Both the position numbers and the translations under genes were made by a program. From Heliocybe sulcata (Eukaryota; Basidiomycota; Agaricomycetes; Gloeophyllales; Gloeophyllaceae), in assembly GCA_004369045.1 (NCBI GenBank), contig ML213506.1, forward strand, positions 1,410,926 to 1,474,925: 64,000 nt of DNA, given 5' to 3'. This document shows, in pieces, positions 57,406-64,000 of the stretch (position 1 is its first letter; each line of letters opens with the position of its first letter). Below the pieces are notes generated by a model, which was not told the DNA's origin, did no database searches, and saw only the letters and a list, made by a program, of their open reading frames with translations.

Positions 57406-58822
57406 TCAAAGAGATGTTAAAACGGGCCATCCCTACGTCACGCTTAGAAAGATACTCAGGTTCAACCTAGAGGCATGGAGCTACTCACCGAGCTCCAATC
57501 AATGCCATTCAGGCCAAGGCTTGCATACGAGTCATTGTATGGCGAGGGAGAATTCACCGGGACGTAGTGATACGCGAACACATCCCTGCCAAGTTTGTTA
57601 TCGTTGAATACCACTTGACCCCCTGGGGCGTAGACGTTGCCATGGGAAGCCAACACTAATGCTCCCCCGGACTCGCGCATGTCTACTCCCGACTTGTCGA
57701 CGAAAGGCCCGCTCGGGGATGAAGAACGACCAACGAAAACCTGTCGTAAGTGCCAACAGTAGAGGTAATTAGCCAGGCTCCGTTGTAGGGTCGACGCAGG
57801 CACTAGCCTTGTACTCATCTCCAGGCGATGGTAAATTCTGCGGATCAAAGCCACAACAGGTTCCTATACGCTTCCGTTAAGAACATGTGATAGCAACCTC
57901 ATCTCACGGACGCACCACTGCTGATAAAAAGATAATAGTACTGGCCGTGCTGCCATATGAAGGATCCTTCTTCCGGATGGGGATCCGTGGCGTTGTAAGA
58001 TAGCTGTTCAGGCTGGCTGACGACAGTTTGCAAATTCGAGCCGAGCTCAACTTGGAAGATATTATCCTTGAAGTGAATTGAGCCCGATGTTCTGCTAGTG
58101 TAGAAGTCCTCTCTTACCCAGAAAGAGCCTAGGAAGCAGAATTGAACTGACGTTCGCTATTCACAGGTGTCGAGACTTACCGAATGTCAGGCGCGGTATC
58201 CCGTCAGCGCCGATATGCAAGCTCGGGTCGATACAGTTGTATTCGTCACCTGCCGTGGAGTTGATGACAAGTCCATGATCTGACCAGGTACCTGCATCCA
58301 TGGTGGCGCTTGTCGCTAACCCGATTGCCGAATTCTGAGAGCCGAATGTAGACACTGAGTAATATGCGTAATATCGACCGTCGTAGAATGACACATCCGG
58401 AGCCCAGATATCATCACGCCCGGCTATTGGGTGTGGAGAAGCGGGGTTATAGCATTGGAGACGCAATCAGTTAAATTGTAGGAACTCACGAAGCTGAATC
58501 GTGGAATTGTTCGGTAAGATCGAACCAATTTCCGTCCAGGGTCTAGACGGATGATTAATAAAGCGAAAGATATGCCGAAGAGAGCGTAGTGTCACCCTTG
58601 TATTTCCTCCGCTGTCAGGATACCAGCCTTATCATGGGTCGTAAACAGGAAGTATCTTCCATCGCTCTGCCGCTGGAGCATGCTAGGATCATGCACAAAG
58701 AAGAAGGGCCCTTCCAGCGGTAAAGGATCAGGATAAGACGTCGCAGCAGCGACCGTTGGCGACCCAATCACGCTGTGAATTGTCGAAAACAGGATAGCAC
58801 ATAATAGAGCACCAGTTCGCAT
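57406..58822 (-). CDS. Secreted GH43 arabinanase-like glycoside hydrolase
   Basis: GH43 endo-1,5-alpha-L-arabinanases cut arabinan side chains of pectin in plant walls. Eight exons: 58822-58596, 58542-58490, 58423-58181, 58128-58118, 58066-57916, 57863-57808, 57740-57489 and 57432-57406, giving 339 residues. A signal peptide is clear ([20 protein letters not shown]). The five-bladed propeller shows FFVHDPSM (catalytic base Asp), [28 protein letters not shown] (Asp that tunes the acid), [21 protein letters not shown] (catalytic acid Glu) and the end [13 protein letters not shown]. Exon 4 is only 11 bases. The intron at 57741-57807 must use a GC donor (AAG|gctagt) to give [16 protein letters not shown]. 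Secreted, so it probably serves plant biomass use. Confidence 0.92.
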
Positions 58823-59607
58823 CTTGGAAAGCGAATGCCGTTCCAGTATTGACCCCAACAAAGGCGGAGCTGTCAATTTATAGCCGGTATACAGTTGGAA
58901 CGCGTTGGTTGTCGGACCGCACTGCAGTCACAGAGCGATCCTTTCGCCTGTACGATGACCGCATGAGCAGGTGGTGTGTACGACATGCGTGCACACCGAG
59001 GAGTATCATTCTGAGGGCGGACCGTTCCAAGGAGGTCAGCAGGGCCCGTGGATTTCATGACCGGGACTTATAGCGAGTCTCTTCCCAAGGCACAAGTCAA
59101 ATGCTTTGTAGGCATCGGATGGGCGGTCTGAAACCCAAGGCTTCTTGATGATGCAAATATCCTTGCACAACCGATATGGTCAGATTGCAACGAGGAAGAG
59201 ACAAGACGCTGGCTCAGTGATACTGCATCGAGAAGGGCACGGTCGACAGGAGCATGAATAGGCTTTCAATAGGCTTCCACTCTCAAGCAGCGTTGTCGCG
59301 GTCCCGCGAAGAGGGTCATGTGAGACGAGCACGTGATGCTCTCGTTGACGCTCCGGCTCGCTCCGGTCATTGCCGCTTGCTCCGTGACAGTTGTGCGTAT
59401 ATTCTCATCTTGGACGACCAGGTCGCTCGCAAATCTTCACACCTGGTACCGTATCTGCTCCCTAAATTGTCGTTACTTCTGATCTCCGTACCTTCTTTCA
59501 CATCGAGCAATAGTTCTCTGCGAGGTACGTCCATGCAGCCCCGTAGTCCCAGTATCCATTTCTGATGTGAATGCTAGGGCTTGGAAGCTGTCTATAAGGT
59601 CAACAGA
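58823..59607. other. Divergent promoter region of arabinanase and SDH8
   Basis: 785 bases with the arabinanase TATA box at the left. A plus-strand frame near 59254-59565 is open for about 100 codons but looks like chance. No other gene seen. Confidence 0.45.
58876..58882 (-). promoter_or_regulatory. TATA box of the arabinanase gene
   Basis: On the minus strand this reads tataaat, 54-60 bases upstream of the arabinanase start codon, a good position for a fungal TATA box in a regulated secreted-enzyme gene. Confidence 0.5.
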
Positions 59608-59997
59608 ATGCTTGCACGTCTTGCTCGGACTCTCGGAAGACGGACAACATGCCCAGCTCCCTGGACATGTCGTAACATGTCATCGCGACCATCTGTATCT
59701 GTGCATCAGCCCCCCATGACACGTCCTTCCCCACCGCCTCTGCCGGCAGAAGACCAGCAGGAATTCGAAGAACTGGTTAGGGCAGCACAGGCTCCATTAA
59801 CCAAGCCGTCGGCCCGGTCAGAAGCAGAGGCGCAGCTCGCCATGCATCCAGATGCCCGAGCGCCTTTGAGAGCCGAATTTGAGGGCGAGATGAACCCCCG
59901 CACCGGGGAGATTGGTGGGCCGAAGCGAGAGCCTGTGAAGAAGTGGCGAGACGACGAGGGCGACTGGAGCTTCAAGGGCCGAGTTTCTGATTTCTGA
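59608..59997 (+). CDS. SDH8: SDH8/SDHAF4, succinate dehydrogenase assembly factor
   Basis: Sdh8 (SDHAF4, DUF1674) is a small mitochondrial matrix protein that binds flavinated Sdh1, protects it from side reactions, and helps it join Sdh2. Single exon, 129 residues. The N-terminus (MLARLARTLGRRTTC) is basic and suits a mitochondrial import signal. A Pro-rich spacer follows. The conserved end has FEGEMNPRTGEIGGPKREP and GDWSFKGRVSDF, the signature of the family, right at the C-terminus. The start is the ATG nearest this signal; an upstream in-frame codon is not preferred. No intron is needed. Confidence 0.93.
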   Translation: MLARLARTLGRRTTCPAPWTCRNMSSRPSVSVHQPPMTRPSPPPLPAEDQQEFEELVRAAQAPLTKPSARSEAEAQLAMHPDARAPLRAEFEGEMNPRTGEIGGPKREPVKKWRDDEGDWSFKGRVSDF

Positions 59998-60804
59998 GGG
60001 TGAGAAGTGTCTGTATCATATGTATCTATGGCGAGGAAAGGTTGGCGACGACTGCGCGCTTCCCTGCACGCAGCCTGAACTCTAACTGCTTGCAGTGAAA
60101 CCACGGCACCCACCAGCGTATCAGATTGCTTCATGGCTTATGCACCAATCTGCAGTGTGATTGGCTTGCGTACGTCTATGTCGTCGGGTGCAATGGGGCC
60201 TTGGCGGTGTCCACTGTCGCTGTGTCTTCTGAACATCCACATTTGGGCTGCGTTCTCACTTCATGTGGTTACGCAAAAGATGCGCAGCCGTAAACGTCCG
60301 CACTTTGCTCCCGCTCCCAATATAATTAGTCGTTCGGGACTTTGATGCGCTTTTGGCACAATAGTGTACATGTGGAAGATGTGCACGAGTACGTACCATG
60401 CCTTTAGCTAGGTTACCTTCAATCGCTCCAGTACTGCTCCTCATTAATTTATGCATACCTTAGCCCAACGTCCTGATCTAATACGTCTCGCCATCTCATG
60501 TCTCCCTTGAGAATAACTGTCCATGTAGAGACAGGGTCGCCGGCGGCGGAACAACGGTTAGCGCGTACAATGCTATCGATTCGGTCCTACCCCTCTCGTT
60601 GTGCAGGTCGTCTTACTAGCTAGCGCTCTCATCTGACGGCGTAGACTTCCTGCTGGTAAGCCATCCCCCAGTATTGTATTCCATGGGATACTGCAGACTG
60701 AGACCCATGAAAAGCCCCTAGTTTTTGTAGCCGCGCTATAAACACTGGCGTCGACGATAATTCGACCATTCCTGTCTCCGAGAGCTTTGCGCGCAGCTGC
60801 CAGA
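59998..60804. other. Intergenic
   Basis: 807 bases between SDH8 and the hemerythrin-domain gene. A TATA-like tataaa lies at 60737-60742, 63-68 bases before the hemerythrin gene start. No coding gene seen. Confidence 0.5.
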
Positions 60805-61643
60805 ATGCATTCCGGAACGCCTTTCACTCAGGAAGAGAGAAGGTGGAACAGGGTAGGTTTCATGCTCTATGACGGCGTCGCAGATTCACAGGACTTCTCC
60901 ACAGATGAGCGAGACAATGTCGCATTTCCACGAGTGGTTCAAGAGAGAATGTCAGTTACACATCTTTCCAGAAAGCGGACGGCTATCCTGATCTCATACA
61001 TTCAGTTAATATGGTTTACGAAGTAAGGTTAACGTACTTATTCTGGGTAGGATCATGACAATGTATTTGCGAAGCTAGCAGACGGCTCCTTCAGCAGACG
61101 AGGGTTGTCACTACCCGGGTACTTGGGAGAAGCCAAGTCCATGTGCACACGTATGAGCTTTTCCCGTATACTTCAATCAGTCTATGTATAACTGTTCTCT
61201 TAGATCTCAATTTCCATCATAGCCTTGAAGAGCGGCATATTTTCCCAGTGCTTGCCAAGCGGATGTCCGTCTTCTCCGAGACTGCGGAGGATCCCAGACA
61301 TATCCGCTCACACAGAGCCATCCACAAAGGTGCGAGGGTTCCTGCAACCGTCGTAAATTCTGTCTGACGGCTCACGTCATGGTGGTGCGCAGGTTTAGAT
61401 GACTTGGAGGCACTCGTGAAGAAATGGGTGGCAGAACCGTCCACTTACTCGCCTACCGAGATGCGAGCATGCTTGGACTCCTTTAGAGAAGTCCTGTTCC
61501 GCCATCTCGATGAGGAGGTGAGATTGTCCTTTGGGTTCTTTGGAAACCTGTTCACATTGGCCTTGGTCCAGGTCGATGACCTTAAAGGTGAAAATATGAA
61601 GAAGTATTGGACCTTGGAAGAGGTCGACCGCATACCCATATAG
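60805..61643 (+). CDS. Hemerythrin (HHE) domain protein
   Basis: Hemerythrin domains bind two iron atoms in a four-helix bundle and serve in oxygen, nitric oxide or iron sensing. Seven exons: 60805-60852, 60905-60950, 61006-61022, 61051-61150, 61204-61329, 61393-61517 and 61573-61643 (first base of the last exon at 61572), giving 177 residues. Candidate ligands are in MSHFHEWFKREFNMVYEDHD, LNFHHSLEERHIFPVLAKRM (the H-H-x3-E pattern), HIRSHRAIH and FRHLDEEVDDLKGENMKKYW. Exon 3 is only 17 bases and restores the helix FNMVYE. Length fits the single-domain fungal family. Role unknown; cytosolic, with no signal peptide. The adjacent SDH8 gene also serves redox metabolism, but a link is speculation. 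Confidence 0.87.
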
Positions 61644-62191
61644 GATCTCTTTGCTGTTACTGCACAGACAACCGCCGTCCTTAAGGGCTCAGAGTGGGAC
61701 GTACTTATCCTAGGTCAGGCACATAATCCCTACGTATTTATCGAATAGGTCATGTATGCTCCTGTCTAATTGTACATAAATTGCACAACAGTCTAAACTG
61801 GGTGGATTTAAATAGTCCTAGTACAACCCTTCCTTATTGGACCGCGTCTAAGCGTACGTCGGGGGAGGTTGCCATATTTATGGCTCTCAGCACTTCTGCT
61901 ATCCACCTTCCCCCCTCAGCGCAATATAACAACGATGCCCTTTTTACAATCACTGCATTTTGTGGGGATCCTGCCCGCCTCAAGGTACTTCAGCTTCATC
62001 TTTCAGTCGCGTGCCGGACGCATCGACACGCGTCGGCGCGCATGTCACGCGGGCCACATCCGCCTTGTCCGGTAACTCACTAGTCACTGGTCGTAGGACC
62101 CTGTCTGCCTTAACCTCTGGGAGTCCAGGGCGCAAGAGGACAGGTCATTTCTAATATCGCGCTGATATCGTACCTGGCTATCTGAGCAAAG
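61644..62191. other. Intergenic, CLC promoter region
   Basis: 548 bases upstream of the CLC gene. No gene, TATA box or repeat stands out. Confidence 0.45.
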
Positions 62192-64000
62192 ATGGCGTCG
62201 AGCCTCAAGAAGAGCGCTTCCAACCCGGCTTTGGCAGGTCCACGCGAATCTGGAGAGGATGCGCCATCAGGCCCCCTAAGTGGTCCATCGAGTACTATTT
62301 GGAGGCGACAACGCCTTTTAAATATAGGGACTACTGGATCTTCAGCTATCGCTCCTACGGAAAGGTCTGCCCTCGCAGAAGGTTCACGAGATCCATCCTA
62401 TGGGACACTCCCGTCCCAGGCCAGGTCGTCGAAGAAACCTGGCTTTCGGTCGCGCCATCATCTCCCAGCCCTCCCTGGGCTGAGCATAGGGAAGGTGTCT
62501 ATTTCGAATCCTGTTTCGCCCCTTCGAACGCCCGTTTCAGGAGGGAGGGAACTCTCATCGTTTTTTCACCTTCGCGGCAAGCGCCAACGTCCTATTTCCG
62601 CATATGACGCGCCTCTAGCAGATAATCAAGCCGACAAGACGAAGGAGGAAAGAGACGTCAGAACGAATGGTGTCCGAGTTTGGTATTCATCCTACACCTC
62701 AATTGACTGGCTTCACGATGCGATCAAGGATTCAGTTCGCCGCTCGAGGCTACGGAAGCGCAAGTCCCTTCGCGGCAGGATTCGCAACCAACTCGATAGG
62801 TCTCTGGGGTGGATCGTAGTCACCATCGTAGGCTTCCTCACGGCAGTCATAGCATTCTTGATCGTTCGTGGTGAACAATGGCTCTTTGATTCGAAGGAAG
62901 GCTACTGCCATCAGGGGTGGTGGAAAGCGAAACGATTCTGCTGCCCGGATCAGGATAGTGGTGGCTTCGGTGTCGGATATGCCTTTGCTCTGAACGGCTC
63001 AGCCGAAGAGTCTTGTGATGCTTGGCGTACCTGGGCGGATGTCTTCGGTCCGGCGATGGAGAACGGTGGTCGCGCCATTGGTTTTGAAGCCGACATAGTC
63101 GAATATATCGCTTACACCTGTGTTGCGGTAAGCTCGAATCCCTGCAATTTGGGAATCCACTAAGCACAACCTCTGTAGCTTCTCCTGGCTTTGATCTCCG
63201 CACTTCTCACTATACACCTTACGGCTTCGAATACTTTCTCCACACGGAAGGATTCTGGAGTTCTTGGCCCGTCTTTCGACGACAATAAGCAGGAAGACGT
63301 TCCAGTCGTTGTTGAACCTAAGCGGAAAGTGCTATACTACGCTGCAGGCAGCGGCATCCCCGAAATCAAGACTATATTGTCCGGTTTCGTCATCCATGGA
63401 TATTTGGGCGGGAGAACGCTCTTCACAAAGTCGGTCGGCTTAGCCCTCTCCGTGGCTTCCGGCCTTTCTCTCGGAAAGGAAGGTCCATTCGTTCACATTG
63501 CGAGCTGTATCGGCAATATCGTAAGCAGGTACTTTGTCAAATACGAGACAAACGAAGGTAGTCTGCGACGCTCACATATAAGGTGTTTTACTGACTCCGG
63601 TGGCGTCAGGGAAACGTCGTGAGATCCTCAGTGCTGCAGGTGCTGCTGGTGTCGCTGTCGCGTTCGGTGCGCCTATCGGTGGTACTCTCTTCAGTCTTGA
63701 AGAAGTATCCTACTTCTTCCCACCGAAGGTCATGTGGAGAAGGTAGGGCTCAGCTAAGCTGTTCACTCGCCGGCGGTGTTCATTTACCTTCCATCAGCTT
63801 TTTCTGTGCCATGATCGCTGCTATCACGCTCCGCTTGCTCAACCCCTTCGGCACTGGGAAGTTGGTCTTATTCCAAGTAACCTACGATAAGGCCAGTACT
63901 CCGGCATAGCCTGCGATTACAGCATTGTCTGACTCGACTTTCGCGTGCAGGATTGGCACGCGTATGAGCTGCTGTTCTTCGTGCTCCTGGGTGTTTTCGG
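62192..64000 (+). CDS. CLC chloride channel/transporter (3' partial)
   Basis: CLC proteins are dimeric chloride channels or chloride/proton exchangers; fungal members of the Gef1 type sit in Golgi, endosome or vacuole membranes. Exons: 62192-63127, 63179-63557, 63610-63742, 63798-63891 and 63951 to the window edge. A soluble Ser/Pro-rich N-terminus of about 150 residues precedes [17 protein letters not shown]. The first helix is [20 protein letters not shown]. Selectivity motifs are present: [25 protein letters not shown] (with the Glu gate) and [15 protein letters not shown]. The intron at 63892-63950 needs a GC donor (AAG|gccagt) to give [14 protein letters not shown], a conserved stretch. 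The second half, with the C-terminal CBS domains, lies beyond the window. Confidence 0.95.

Overview
The window reads as nuclear DNA of a mushroom-forming fungus (Basidiomycota, Agaricomycetes). The reasons are short introns of about 40-70 bases in nearly every gene, compact gene spacing, basidiomycete-style F-box and Zn2Cys6 proteins, and the make-up of the proteins. The single-exon F-box-like protein at 49.1 kb resembles families common in Polyporales, so a polypore is my guess, but the sequence alone does not fix the species. I support 22 protein genes and one weak candidate. No tRNA or rRNA gene, CRISPR array or intact mobile element was recognised.

Layout. 1-10.8 kb: most of CSF1, a giant bridge-like lipid transfer protein, cut by the left edge. 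10.9-15.0 kb: YIP1 (-), NSA2 (+) and RMT2 (-). 15.2-18.4 kb: an F-box/LRR-like protein (-) and a PRKRIP1 homologue (+). 18.7-22.2 kb: a cytosolic HpPgdA-like polysaccharide deacetylase (-) and an unknown two-helix membrane protein (+). 23.2-28.1 kb: the TRAPP subunit BET5 (+) and the chromatin remodeller FUN30 (-). 29.9-31.1 kb: a divergent mitochondrial carrier (+). 31.1-36.0 kb: a gene-poor block holding only weak coding remnants. 36.0-37.6 kb: a Zn2Cys6 regulator (+). 39.4-46.2 kb: U2AF35 (+), ALG14 (-), APC8/CDC23 (+) and a GLTSCR-domain protein (+). 46.5-51.5 kb: a DUF2786 protein (-), an F-box-like protein (+) and an alpha/beta hydrolase (-). 52.2-56.3 kb: a large Zn2Cys6 regulator (-). 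57.4-61.6 kb: a secreted GH43 arabinanase (-), SDH8/SDHAF4 (+) and a hemerythrin-domain protein (+). 62.2 kb to the end: a CLC chloride channel/transporter (+), cut by the right edge.

Most genes are unrelated housekeeping genes (ER-Golgi traffic: YIP1, BET5, ALG14; ribosome biogenesis: NSA2; splicing: U2AF35, PRKRIP1; chromatin: FUN30, GLTSCR; cell cycle: APC8). I see no biosynthetic cluster, defence island or other multi-gene system. The strongest unusual signals are in gene structure. Four genes (YIP1, BET5, the GH43 gene and CLC) need GC-AG introns to keep conserved reading frames. NSA2 opens with an exon that codes only ATG, followed by a 6-base exon, and ends with 8 coding bases. GH43 has an 11-base exon. 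U2AF35, the factor that recognises 3' splice sites, is in the same window and ends in a tandem EDRWTRK repeat instead of an RS tail.

Exon coordinates were worked out by hand from splice signals and conserved protein frames. For every gene where I give full exon lists, the exon lengths sum to a whole number of codons.
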